A stretch of DNA of 64,000 nt from Hydractinia symbiolongicarpus (GCF_029227915.1 NC_079875.1:14441001-14505000); one strand, 5' to 3'; shown: positions 14,166-24,894, counted from the stretch's first letter. Numbers and translations are program-made. Notes: a model not told the origin generated them from the sequence alone.

Positions 14166-14475
14166 TTAAAGGGATACCAAGGTACTTTTACAAGTTGGAC
14201 TCATTTGAAAGATTTGCATGAGAAATGCTAAATGATATATTTACTTTTTGTTAAAACTTCATGTAACACCAGATATATCTTTTTAAATATTTATTTTTTT
14301 GTCGCTAGATCGTCATCTTGGTTCTCTTCGACCTTTTTCTTCGTTAAAAATTTTCATTCTATATCCAGTCTTTTTTACCGGCACGTGACCCTGCTACGTA
14401 TTATTTCAGTAGCGCTTTAATTATTACTGACTGCATAGCCAGAACATATATCTTCATGAGACAAAGTGAAACAAA

Positions 14476-14585
14476 AGCTCTCCACGAACAATTATTTTTT
14501 TTTAAACAAAATAAAAATAATTCTGCATAAAGTTCTTTACGAACGATTATTTTTTTGAAAAAAAAATGGAAATAATTCTGCATAT
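14476..14585. repeat. Tandem duplication of about 55 bp
   Basis: Two adjacent copies each run from AGYTCTYYACGAACRATTATT to ATAATTCTGCATA (about 14,476-14,529 and 14,531-14,585). They lie inside the TTAA element. Confidence 0.75.
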
Positions 14586-14624
14586 GTTCTCACATAGCTG
14601 AGCAATCAAACGAAAAATAAAATG

Positions 14625-14716
14625 CGCATGATTTTTATTTCAAAGGACTTTTTATTTGAGACGCCAGTTGTGCATGATTTTTATTTCAAAGGACTTTTAT
14701 TTAAGACGCAGGTTGT
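14625..14716. repeat. Tandem duplication of about 46 bp
   Basis: GCATGATTTTTATTTCAAAG begins both copies (14,625 and 14,672). A third partial echo, TTTTATTTCAAAAG, follows near 14,760. Confidence 0.8.
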
Positions 14717-15596
14717 GAAATTTACTGATTACTCAACATGTTACAATTCTGTGGTATGGGTTTTATTTCAAAAGAATATATTTTGGAAAGCGAATAAAAT
14801 ATCAAGTGTGACTAGAAACCCATAAAAAGTTATGGAAAAAGTTGAAGAGGGAAGGGAGAGGGGGCTGCATCACCCCTTCACCTCCAGCACGAATAGGATT
14901 AAGGGCGGTTACTACCTTTGTAATTTAAGACTGCACACTGCATTTGCCGAGGTGATTACTGAAACATTTTTAAAACATGCACCTTCGCGTCAGCAATTAT
15001 TTGACGTGGTAAAATCGCACAAAAGTCGATAGACCTGGTGCAATCAGACGTGTAAAAAATAGCCAAAGATATAACAACGGAAAAGGTATTTGTTTTTCCA
15101 GAGCATAGTTCAGTTGCCTCTTACGGCAATGCATGAACAACAAATTCTTACCAAAAAAACTTAGTTTTGCGCTTCAAATGCATCATTAAAAACAGTTTGT
15201 CACCATGTGTGGATTGATTAAATCATTGCAGTAAACGATAAAATATATTCAATAAAATGTAGTTTTTTCTGCGTTAAACTTTAACATTTAAGCAATTAAC
15301 AATTATTATTTTATGTCTTATTTTTCTTTGCTTTTCGCTGGTAAAAATAATATTCTTTATTTAGGAGGTAGCTAAAACATTTTTTGTGTTTTGTTAAGTT
15401 TAAAAACTTAGAAGCTGCCACATGTATTCTAATAAGTGCGAATACAGCTATATATATCGATGCTAAAAATGGCGAATTATGAGGGTTTGTCTAATCATGG
15501 AGGTGCAGAGCAGCGTTGACGAAGACAGGATACCTGTCTCTCTTTTCTGCTCTCGCGCTTCGATGTCTGTCCTGCTTTTGCAACCCTGCCCTATCC

Positions 15597-15642
15597 CCTT
15601 TTGCGATAGCACGTTGAAATAACAGTGTGCTATCGCAAAAGG
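15597..15642. repeat. Perfect 16-bp inverted repeat with 14-nt loop
   Basis: CCTTTTGCGATAGCAC at 15,597-15,612 is exactly complementary to GTGCTATCGCAAAAGG at 15,627-15,642. It could be a small foldback insertion, a structured transcript element, or a transposase-binding palindrome within the TTAA element. No U-tract or gene end argues for a terminator. Confidence 0.85.
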
Positions 15643-15791
15643 TAAAAATGATGAGTTTAGTTTACTACACTACGTTGATGTTTGCGCTACATATTGGAAG
15701 AATATCATGAAAACAAACTTTAATTAGACAGTAAATTCTGGCTCTTTCTGTATTGTAGAATGAATTAAAGTATTATTTCTTTATATTATCA

Positions 15792-15912
15792 TCCTCTATA
15801 TTAATAGCCCCCTTCTGTGTGTTTAAAAAGGTTACTGCGTCCCGTAACGTGATATATAATGATATATAAAGGACGGGCGAACCAGTTTTTTTTTCAACGG
15901 GCTAACGACTTG
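15792..15912 (+). mobile_element. Helitron-like non-autonomous element, type A
   Basis: Starts with TCCTCTATATTAATAGCC just after an A. Ends with an imperfect hairpin (CCAG...CAACGGG), then CTAACGA and CTTG. Helitrons begin with TC and end with CTRR after a short hairpin and insert between A and T; the last four bases here (CTTG) are one change from CTAG. The internal TATATAAAGGACGGGCGAACC is shared with the copy at 44,826-45,001. A type B element abuts directly on the right. Confidence 0.6.
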
Positions 15913-16051
15913 TCTATTATTATAATACCCGTATACATCTGTCCGTCTGTCACACAAAATGGTAGCTTAGCTGTGCAAGTAGTGAGACGCACAATGTTTG
16001 GTATAAAAAGGACAGGCGAACCCTTGGATTTTTCCACTGGCTAACGACTAG
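15913..16051 (+). mobile_element. Helitron-like non-autonomous element, type B
   Basis: Begins TCTATTATTATAATACCCGT followed by CTGTCCGTCTGTC. Ends with a decayed hairpin (CCCTTGGA...TCCACTGG), CTAACGA and CTAG, then T. At about 139 bp this is a near-minimal element: 5' terminus, short interior, 3' hairpin and CTAG. It lies immediately 3' of the type A element. Confidence 0.65.
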
Positions 16052-16440
16052 TTTTTTAATAAAAAATATATCCATTTACTGAGTAACTAAGGCAACCTCG
16101 TCCCCAAGAATGGTTGAGAACAAGGTTGGCAATACTCACTTGAGCATCATACTCCGCTTAGGTCGACAGGTTAAAGATCAATAATTTTTACAACCTCTTT
16201 GTTGAAATAAATTCTTTTAAAATTAAAATAAAAAAAATCATGTGCACACCTGCTGCTAATATATTATTTTTTGGTTTTATTGCTTAGACGGCCATCAAGG
16301 CAACAAGAAAAACAAATACTTAAACAACGACATCTAGGGTTACATGAACTTTTAATAAAAAGTAAATATGTCATTGGGAATTTCTTATGAAAATCTTTCA
16401 GGTAAGTCCAACTTGTAAAAGTACATCGGGATCCCTTTAA

Positions 16441-17506
16441 GAAATGGAGAAGGATTTACTAGAATCTTGGGAGAGAATAATCTGCGAAGAGAACTTACAA
16501 AAGTTCTACCTATTGCCATATTAGAATCATTTGTGGATATGGCTGTTGCGACTGCCAGTAACACATAAAAAATTGTAAAATGGAAATAATTAACATGCGT
16601 TGCCAAAATTTCATAAGTCTCTAATGATTATTGTGCAGGCAAGCTAGTGCGGCTAGTTCTTACGCATTATGGCTTCAAAGTGTTTTTATAGGTAGTGGCT
16701 GTACATGTTTTACTTTGTGATATGGATTGTTTCTTTGAAATGGTTGGTGTCAGTTGAGTTATGTTCTTTACTGGGATGAATCCAAGCTAAAGAATCTCTA
16801 GATACCCAGATTATTCCCATTTTTTTTCCTTCTGAAAAAAGACAATTACTGTTCAGTATTAATTTTATTTGAGAACTGTTACCGCTATCATTTTAAAATT
16901 AGTAGTGCCTAAAAAAATTGAAGATCTCCACAAACATTTCTTTTAACTTGAATTTGGGTTTCTATCAGAGGTGTTAAGTCTTTCTCTTGTATCTGATTTT
17001 GCACTTTATTTTGTGCCACAAATGTGGTCAGGCTTAAATCTTGTTTGTCAAAATTGACAAACTTGCAACTTGTGTTTCCTGGTTCAGTTCACAAAACCTA
17101 TGCTGCAAATGCAGTACCAAGCACAGGAATGTCAAAACTTACCTAAGCTCTTTTTGTTCACTTTAAAAGATTTGAAGGGAAAATGTTATTGAACCATTAG
17201 ATACATTATAATAACTGGGGACGGTTGTGTAGAATAATAAGAAAACAACTAACCAGTTGACTTTTTTGGAACTAAAATAAAATGCATGAAAACATCAATG
17301 AACATCGGGTTAAAAACATTCAACAAATTATTCTGTCAAAAATATATTTTGAACTAGGCAGGGACTACTTTAGGCCAATTTTTCAATAATATTTATTTTT
17401 CTTATCACTTTAAAAAAGATAAAAAGAATACAGCTTATGATCATGAACATCTTGAGCTCAACTTGTTATTTATTGTACTTGTGCTACGATGACAAGACAA
17501 CTTTTT
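16441..17506. other. No recognisable gene
   Basis: AT-rich DNA. Short open frames carry no recognisable motif. Confidence 0.5.
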
Positions 17507-17622
17507 ATGTCATAGCACAGAATATTTAATCAAAAATTTGAAAATTAGAATTATCCTGTATAAATGTCATAGCACCGAATATTTGATCAAAATTTGGAAA
17601 AGTTTATTATTTCCCTGTATAT
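17507..17622. repeat. Imperfect duplication of about 56 bp
   Basis: ATGTCATAGCACAGAATATT (17,507) recurs as ATGTCATAGCACCGAATATT (17,563), each followed by a similar AT-rich tail. 17,623-17,969 shows nothing recognisable. Confidence 0.65.
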
Positions 17623-17969
17623 CAATTTTACTTCGGCCATATAAGTGTTTGGTTTAATTCTGTGATATCAGATAATCATTATATCCCCAGACAATTAGTC
17701 TTAGCCTTTCTAATTCAAGTTTTGTCACTTAACAATTGCGAAGGTATAAATCGTGATATTAAACTTTCCTGTTTCATATAAAAAGATTTTTGCAAAAAAT
17801 GTTTTAAGTTAAATCTAAATTGAACTTGCAAAATTCTGCTCTTGTTTCTTTTCTTAATATAACTGTTGTTTGAGTAGCGGAGCTTGTGACTTCAAAACAA
17901 AATACAAAATGCCAATGTGAAGCAGGCAAAAAGCATTTAAATTGAATAATTATAAATATATACTACATG

Positions 17970-18905
17970 CACACACCCCACAAACCAGTGTCAGATTTAA
18001 AACTAAAAAGCCTTACAGGATGTGGTGGTTAAAATAAAACAGATAATAAAAAAGGAATTAAATAATTTACCTTTTCTCCTCTCAGCTAAAATAAAAAGCA
18101 AGAATAACATCAAAAATAAGAATTAACTTCTCAGCACCAATCAAAAATAACATAGGGCTCTCCATAGCCAAATTTTGTGTTAAAATGACAGCCAAATCGA
18201 TACCTTGTGCTAAATATGTGTGAAATACTGACTAAGGATATAAGATCTACTAAAATCCCATTATATAGAAATGTGTGTGATAGGTGAACACATAGATTTT
18301 TATGATAGGCTAATGCCTTAAGGCTAAAATACACAGTAAGTTTAAACGGACTGTTTAGTTGTAAGAAAAAACTTATAAGTTTAGTTGCAGGTAACACACC
18401 TATTTACACATTAAGTCAAAATGGATAAGTTTTTTTGAATTTTTTTTTCACAATAAATTCCAAATAAAGAACTATAGCATTAGAAGGAATAATGGTAGAA
18501 GAAAAAGGCGGACTAGCACTGGTTGTGATTAGAAACCAAAAAAATATGCTGAAATCTTTAGTTTAAACAATAGCTCATAAATCATTCTATTAATTTCAAA
18601 AGAAAAAAGTTAGCAAAAGTTGAACTTGTCCAACTTTTAAAAAAACTTATAAAACTGAAAAAAGTTTTACTTCTTTCCTGTTTACCGTGTATTTTAGCCT
18701 TAAGTCACTACTTGCATTATAAAGCTATGAAACATTTAAGAAGCCATATGTGATATAGTACTTGGTCTTATTGTCCTTATAAACTCAATTTTGTTATCCC
18801 TTTCTTGCAACTGATGTTATCAAAAAACAAAAGCGCAATACCTAGGGAACCTTTATACACAAGGACAAAAATAGTTTTGTTTGACAAACATTCATGATTT
18901 GCGAA
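17970..18905. repeat. Diverged lone copy of the 1-10,552 satellite unit, split by a MITE
   Basis: From ACACACCCCACAAACCAGTG onward the segment follows the satellite unit (CAGATTTAAAACTAAAAAGC, then ACTTCTCAGCACCAATCA, then CATAGGGCTCTCCATAG) with many substitutions. It resumes after the inserted MITE with GCATTATAAAGCTATGAAAC, ending near CAAACATTCATGATTTGCG. It lies about 7.4 kb from the array edge and lacks the 382-bp module. It is probably an old single copy predating array amplification, or a relic of a formerly longer array. Confidence 0.88.
18322..18699. mobile_element. 378-bp MITE with TTAA target duplication
   Basis: Left end GGCTAAAATACACAGTAA pairs with the right end, read inverted as GGCTAAAATACACGGTAA. 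TTAA flanks both sides (18,318-18,321 and 18,700-18,703). Because it interrupts a satellite unit, the empty site can be read in the array (GCTAACGCCTTAGTCAC), which confirms the boundaries. No coding capacity. TTAA suggests mobilisation by a piggyBac- or Kolobok-type transposase. Confidence 0.85.
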
Positions 18906-20890
18906 AATAAATCCTTGCAGAAGTTGTAAATTTGCAAGAATTAATTTTTCCTTCCTTTATTTCCGAGGTGAACGTACAAAATACAGTAAAAAATGTTCAT
19001 GTATATCTATATAAGAATAGGAAGTGCGTCCCTGTCTGTAACAAGTGGATTATATTTGTTTTAATTTTTTTCTTTAAAGCCATGTAGAATACATACATCC
19101 TAAAAAATGTTACACATTTTGATTACAATTTTAATTGGTTCGAACAATGCTTTGTTATAAATTATTGTATAGGTAAAGTCACAGGGAATTACAGTGTTAT
19201 TATTGTTGTCCCTTTTTATAAAAATGAAATATATTATCCAAAACTGCGGAGTGTCTGTCTGTGACTTTTGCAAAGTGGATTATATTCTTCACAATTAAAA
19301 TATCATCTATAAATTTGTTCTGCAAACTTCGACATTAAAACAATATTGACATCAAAGGAAAGTATATTAACAAAGCCATTGCAGCGCACTTCTAAGTGTA
19401 AATAGGCTAAATAGCTTACAAATGGTTGAAAAAAAATGTAACTTCTATGTGGGTAACTAAGGAGTACCTGGGATCAAATTGAGACCAATTAAGCTTTTAG
19501 AATACATATTTTGCTAATATTACTTTGTGGTGAGTCACAGATTTTTTAGATATACTGAATGTGTTGCTAAAGGGGTTACTGTATCCTCTATTGTTTCTCA
19601 GTATTACACAACAAGTTCTTAAGATTTAATGTCATTAATTTGAACAAAAAAGTTTTACAATAAAGACAAAAAACCTTGAAATTAAGCATTTTAACAGTTT
19701 CTCAATAAAATATATAGCATTGTAAAAACTTCATAAGAAAGCTTTTAATAACAGATTAATGTGCGTAATCAGAGCTTTTTTCCTATGATAAAAATTATGA
19801 CACTCATTAAACAAAACAAAGTAGTTTGTAGAATTCGAAGGAATACAATAACTCTTTTTCTATGAGAAACAATGTTTCTAAGGAAGCAATAAACTCCTTA
19901 AAAAAATCACATAATTAGATACTAGGATTTATTTTCAGATTATTATATTTCTATTTTTACCATTCTTATTACGATTTTATGGCCATAATACTTTAATACT
20001 ATTATTTTTACTTTGAAATTTTTTCTTTTAACAGCATTTTATGCAGGGGAGGAACATCTTCTTCAAAAATATACAAAAGCCTATTGTGGGAAAAATACAA
20101 ATGAACAACAAAATTTCGCACAGCCTTTTAACTTGGTTAACCCAAAGTTCATTTAAAAACAGAAACTGGCAAAAAATCAGAAGTTTGTAAAAGTTGGGGC
20201 ACGTAACAGTTGACTTTTTTCTTGTTTATAATACATTTTTAATTGGAAATTTCTGTCACCTCATGAATTTAGATAGTAAGTCAAAGTCACTTTTATATGT
20301 GTTAAGGTCCATAATTAAGGGATTAGTAAAAAAAAACTTTTACACATAAACACAGTAAATAATGGAACTGTTTGGACAGTTAAAAAATATTAAGAATTTC
20401 GAAAAGAAATTTATTGGATTGACAGGGAACTTGTTGAAATTGTTTCTTTATAAAAAACTATGTGCAACAGAGCAAAACAAAACCTTAAATTAAAATTAGT
20501 ATACATACGCATGCATATTCTCTTCCTTTTTCTTCTTCTTCCTATAAAAATAAAAAATAAAAAAACCTGTACATTGAGAAATTTTAAAAAGATTGCAGGC
20601 AAAAAAATTGTGTCGTTTGAGGTGAGCTGTGTTTACCCTAAATTATCCTAAGACTTTTAATGCTTTTCCTGAAGTTGGTTTGATACTAACGATAATGAGG
20701 TGGCAAAGCAGCAAGCTGTAATGATAATACTTGTCTTACAACAGATGGTTATAGTCATAAGGAGGTTGCACTCTCTACGATTCTGCATTATTACAAGATT
20801 TTCCATAGGATTGCAAATTCAATGACAATATACACTTACATAAAAGTCAGACAGGAGATCCGCATTACTGATAAACACCAGTCAATTCAA
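18906..20890. other. AT-rich, no gene; scattered repeat fragments
   Basis: Two short related stretches resemble Helitron-type 5' ends with CTGTCTGT (about 19,000-19,060 and 19,240-19,280, both followed by AAGTGGATTATATT). TGTGGGTAACTAAGGAGTAC near 19,448 recurs in modified form near 34,122. No coding region recognised. Confidence 0.5.
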
Positions 20891-20935
20891 ACTAAATTAA
20901 AAGGGCTATATAGAATATAGCACTTTTAATTTAGT
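20891..20935. repeat. 45-bp palindrome (21-bp arms, one mismatch, 3-nt loop)
   Basis: ACTAAATTAAAAGGGCTATA pairs almost perfectly with the following TATAGCACTTTTAATTTAGT around a 3-nt loop. Could be the core of a foldback element or a cruciform-prone AT palindrome. It is too short for a typical animal pre-miRNA. 20,936-21,647 holds no recognised gene. Confidence 0.8.
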
Positions 20936-21647
20936 ATATATAAATTAGTGTGAAGATAAATATCTTTGAAGCAGATATTATAAGGATTGATTCTAAACCA
21001 ATCTGATAGCTACAGTGGAACAGGCAACAATCTGTGTGCCAGCACAAGTGACCCCGCAGTAGCCTTATACATGCTAATAGGCCTAACACACAGCCTTACA
21101 CAAATTATTGCTGCAACAAATTAGCTTAGAAATACAGGATAGTAATTAAATAAAAATTGCCATATTTTTGCAATTTAATTTACCCACAAGTTTTATGAAA
21201 CTGTTTAAAATGATCCAGTTGAAGCGCGATATAAATATTGATTGTTCTTTCGCTCACAATTTTCGTGGTAATACACTTTATGCTTTGCCTACAGCGACAT
21301 CTTTGTTGTGCGAGTTTCAGTAACACCGTTCGGTTTGGAGAAGACAGGATAAATTGATGGCCAATTTGACAGTTTGAATATGTGTCAGTGGCCGTTATTT
21401 TAGCCCTAAAAAACCCCCAAATTTTGTGGCCTAGATTATGTAAAAATCTTAAAATTATTGCACAGGTTTTGCCACCTCTCTTGGTAAATCAAACAATATA
21501 TAATAACCTTTAATGTCCTTGCATAATATAATTGCATGAACTTACTTTTTTCTTCCATCTTTTCCAATGACTAGATATATAACAACTAAACAAAAATACT
21601 TCATTAGTAAATTTAAAATATAACCATATTTATCAAGTTTTGTTGTT

Positions 21648-21840
21648 TCGAAATATAATAATACTCGCTGCCTGTCTAGGTCTATCTGCAAGCCAATTTA
21701 AAAAGTACACCTTAATAACGCAAAGTCCAAGTAAATGTCATTATTTCAAGTAATCAGGCAGGCAAGGATGTAGGAAACATCGATGAAGGAAATATGTACA
21801 ACAGGTGATCCAGTGGAATTTTCCACAGGCTAACGATTAG
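21648..21840 (+). mobile_element. Degenerate Helitron-like element
   Basis: Begins TCGAAATATAATAATACTCG and then GCCTGTCTAGGTC, resembling the type B 5' end. Ends with a hairpin (CCAGTGGAATTTTCCACAGG), CTAACGA and TTAG, against the expected CTAG. About 193 bp; older than the copies at 15.8 and 44.8 kb. Confidence 0.5.
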
Positions 21841-22051
21841 TGTTAAAAAAAGGAAGTAAGACATGCCTCTGGTAATCTATATTTCATATATATTTATATT
21901 TTAATGTTTTTATTTATTATCAATTTTTATCTTACCAACCACAGCGGGTATACAAAAATAAGATACAGTAATAGTTTTGCACATTATTTGTACTTTTTTT
22001 TACATTTTTTATATTTTAAACAAAAAAAGTATAACCTCAATTATTTTTGCA

Positions 22052-23630
22052 GGAGTATCAGGTATTGTTGCAGAGATGGTAAAAGCATCTGGATATATTG
22101 GGGTTGCTAATCAGATTATAAAGGATGGTGCTATTCTGAGTGAGTGGCAGTTGAGTGTAATAGCAATTGTTTCAAGGCGAAGGGTGATGTATTAGAAAGA
22201 GGTAACTATAAAGGTTTGAAGTTGGTTGATCAAGTAATGAAAGTTATTGAAAGAGTGATTGATAAGTTACTTAGAGAAAGAATTGATATAGATAAGATGC
22301 AATTTGGTTTTGTTCCAGGGCGTGGCACTACAGATTCAATATTTTTACTCAGACAGCTTCAGGAAAAGTATTTAGGAAAGAGAAAGAATCTCTATTTTGC
22401 CTTTGTAGATTTAGAGAAAGCTTTTGATAGAGTGCCACATAGTTATTTGGTGGGCTATGAGAAAATTAGGTGTGGATGAGTGGCTAGTTACAATGCTAAG
22501 AGCCGTGTCAGGATTAATGATTCACTTAGTGATGAATTTAGTGTAAATGTTGGTGTACATCAGGGTTCTACAAATAATGTGCAAAACTATTACTGTATCC
22601 TTTGTTGTTTGTTCTAGACTTGGAAGCGCTGTTGATGGAGTTCAGAACAGGTTGTCCATGGGAGTTATTGTATGCACATGATTTGGTTCTCAGAGCAGAT
22701 TCGATGGAAGAATTAGTTGAAAAGTTTGATAAGTGGAAGAAAGGACTAGAAGAGAAAGGGCTAAGGGTGAACACAGCAAAGTCTAAAGTCATAATTAGTA
22801 GCATTGCAGCTAAGTGGAACCTTGCAGTTGGAAAGGGGTTGGTAGAAACTCAATTTTTTGTCAGACTTGCAAGCATTGGGTACATAAGAAGTGCAGTAAT
22901 ATTGGTGGAAGGTTAAGAGCTGACATTCAGTTTGTATGCAAGCGTTGCAAAGGTGAGATTATAGAGAATGAAGTATTTCCAGCTTTAATGATGTACAACA
23001 GTGGCTCGTTCGAGATAGTCGAGAACTTCTGTTACTTAGGTGATATGTTGGGCAGTGAAGGGGGTGTTGGCAGAAGTGTTACTTGCAGGATAGGTTCTGC
23101 TTGGAAAAAGTTCAGAAAGTTACTTCCTTTGTTGACTAGCAGAGTCTTGTCAATTGAGGTAAAAGGTAGGTTGTATGAGGTCTGTGTAAGAAGTGTTATG
23201 TTGTACGGTAGTGAGACATGGGCAGTGAAGCAGGAAGATCTTGACCGTTTGGAAAGGAACGATATGAGAATGGTTAGGTGGATGTGTAACGGCAGTCTGA
23301 GAGTCAGAAAGAGTTCAGATGAGCTAAGAAGCACGCTAAGTATCTGTAGAATTAAAGATGTTATAGCGATAAGATTGAATTGGCTGCGGCATTTAAAAAG
23401 AATGGAGGAGGATAATTGGGTAAGAAAGTGTAGAGACTTCATAGTTCCTGGGGCAAAGCCCAGAGGCAGACTGAGAAAGACTTGGCAGGAAGTTATAAGG
23501 ACAGACTTGATACAGAGGAAGTTGAGTTTAGATCTAACACAGTCTAGATCAGATTGGAAGAGGGTCATATACCCCGTCCAATCCATGCTAGCATGGAAAA
23601 CGGATGTTAAGATGATGATGTTATTTAATC
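22052..23630 (+). pseudogene. 5'-truncated LINE: reverse transcriptase, PHD-like zinc segment and C-terminal domain
   Basis: Coding resemblance begins at GVSGIVAEMVKASG (22,054) with no endonuclease domain upstream. The RT continues with FGFVPGRGTTDSIF and FAFVDLEKAFDRVP (22,170-22,470), then GVHQGS (about 22,550-22,568). LLFVL is destroyed by a 29-31-nt insertion, then comes ELLYAHDLVL (22,602-22,916) where the expected YADD reads YAHD. The next frame (22,814-23,638) holds CQTCKHWVHKKCSN...CKRC, a PHD-like zinc segment, then YEVCVRSVMLYGSETWAV and NWLRHLKRM. The 3' end has CCATGCTAGCATGG, AAAACGG and a short GATGATGATG tail. At least three frame breaks plus loss of a catalytic Asp make it inactive. 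Confidence 0.9.
22569..22599 (-). repeat. Inverted 31-nt copy of upstream flank inserted in the LINE
   Basis: Positions 22,569-22,599 are the exact reverse complement of 21,962-21,992, which lies about 60 bp upstream of the LINE's 5' limit. It replaces the codons expected between HQGS and the LLF motif, so it looks like templated filler DNA from repair of a break. Confidence 0.88.
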
Positions 23631-23742
23631 AGAAATGAATCATGAAAAAGTCCAATGTTTTTTAAATTCGAATTTTTGTTTTAAAAAACAGGAAATAAAA
23701 AAAATTATTTCTAAAAAAAGTTCCACACGTTGATGAATAAGG

Positions 23743-23962
23743 ATGGCTTCTTGCCCACTTACCTAGTTGTCTTAACCACCAAAAGAAACAAGATGTATTT
23801 TTTTCAACTTTCCCAAAGATCCAAAACAACAAACTATATGGATCAAACTGATCAAGAGAGAGGATACGCTTCCAAAGAATTTTAAGATCTGCGAAGCTCA
23901 TTTTACTTCCGAGTTCTTTGACTTTAGAACTGAGTTTGAAAGAAAAAAACAAAAAGAAGAAG
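23743..23962 (+). pseudogene. THAP zinc-finger exon remnant
   Basis: Starting at ATG 23,743 the parts are MASCPL, then CLNHQKKQDVFF, then FNFPKDPKQQTIWIKLIKRE, PKNFKICEAHFTSE and FFDF. These match the THAP C2CH layout: N-terminal Cys residues, a conserved Trp, a Pro, then ICxxHF. Two frame changes are needed, one near 23,770 and one in the T-run near 23,800. The frame ends at AAGAAG followed by GTTAGA, a possible donor. THAP domains bind DNA and occur in P and Kolobok transposases; the related transposon end at 24,895-25,182 fits a decayed transposase more than a host gene. Confidence 0.72.
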
Positions 23963-24048
23963 GTTAGAAGATTTTTTCATTTTTATTGTCATTCATGGAA
24001 CTTATGCGCTATTATCTAATTAGAATACGTTTACATATCAAAACTCAC

Positions 24049-24256
24049 TGATCAAATTAAAAATATTCGCGGATTCTAACTCGCAATAGCAACGACACTC
24101 CGCTTCGCTCGTCATTATCTTACACTTTCCACACTTGCACCACGTGCTTACAGCAACAGCAACACGTGAAGCGACTTCTTCTTGAATAGTATCCTCATCA
24201 CAGCTCTCCCAACTGAAATCCGAGTCAGTGCTTGGTCTAGTATTTCGCCTGCTCAA
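24049..24256 (-). pseudogene. P2X7-like cysteine-rich domain exon, partial
   Basis: The minus-strand frame contains DSDFSWESCDEDT and then TWCKCGKCKIMTSEAECRC. This resembles the WCxCGxC...ECxCC cysteine-rich module known from the P2X7 receptor C-terminus and from many stand-alone cnidarian proteins. The frame has no convincing ATG. It ends at a splice-donor-like GTGAGT (24,048 downward) and may start after an acceptor-like TTGAGCAG. Only the start of the module is present. It is on the opposite strand to the adjacent THAP remnant. Could be one exon of a real gene or a relic. Confidence 0.5.
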
Positions 24257-24894
24257 ATTGAAATTCTACAACATTTTCCCTGTCGCTCTTTTTTTCTTTT
24301 TTTGCGTCACAGCTTCTCGGTATTGCAATTGAATGATGATTTCTCAACCAAAGTTAGTATTCATTTTTAAAGTTTCCTGATGTTTTCACGGGGGTAAACA
24401 TACTCATTACCAATGAATTTCACTATTAAAGTTTGAGTAAAAATTTCAATGCGGAAGATGATTTACGATCTTCTAACAGGTGACGTCAGAGCACTCAAGG
24501 TGAAGAAATTTATAAAACAACATTGCAGATGTTTTACCTTGTGTCGGAGGTGAATTTTTTAATCTTTGAATAGGCATTATTAACTTATAAGTGCGAATTA
24601 AGAAAAATAAACTTTATATTCGTAAATCACGTATGAATATGAGCCAATTCAGGTCAACTTAATTTTTCTCGGGAGGTAAGCTTTAAATTTTTTATATATA
24701 ATTTTTACAAATGCGAAATACAAAACTTTATTTTTTTAATGCTTATTTCTTAAAATACTTTACTGATATTGGATGATAAGAGCTTTAAAAAGCATGCATG
24801 GAACACTAACGTCAACCACAGCCCTCAACATTTTAAGTGTCAGCAAACAACTGCCGTCTGTGGCAGTTTTGTAAGTCACGTCAGCAAAATTTTG
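24257..24894. other. No recognisable gene
   Basis: No domain or repeat recognised. It separates the P2X7-like exon from the TIR-related repeat. Confidence 0.45.

Larger units (their letters stand above)
14170..16436. mobile_element. TTAA-flanked terminal-inverted-repeat DNA transposon, apparently non-autonomous
   Basis: The left end AGGGATACCAAGGTACTTTT and the reverse complement of the right end AGGGATCCCGATGTACTTTT match, and both continue into ACAAGTTGGAC. The arms stay alignable for about 120 bp (14,170-14,290 and 16,315-16,436). TTAA sits just outside each end (14,166-14,169 and 16,437-16,440), as expected for a target duplication. TTAA duplications occur with piggyBac and Kolobok elements; an AGGG end and a related end near a THAP remnant (24,895-25,182) favour Kolobok, but this is inference. 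The interior has an unrecognised 66-codon frame (14,832-15,032), two local duplications, a perfect hairpin and a nested Helitron pair. No transposase domain was recognised inside. Confidence 0.72.

Noticed and set aside
23032-23586. 184-codon minus-strand frame
   Set aside because: Antisense of the LINE C-terminal coding region.
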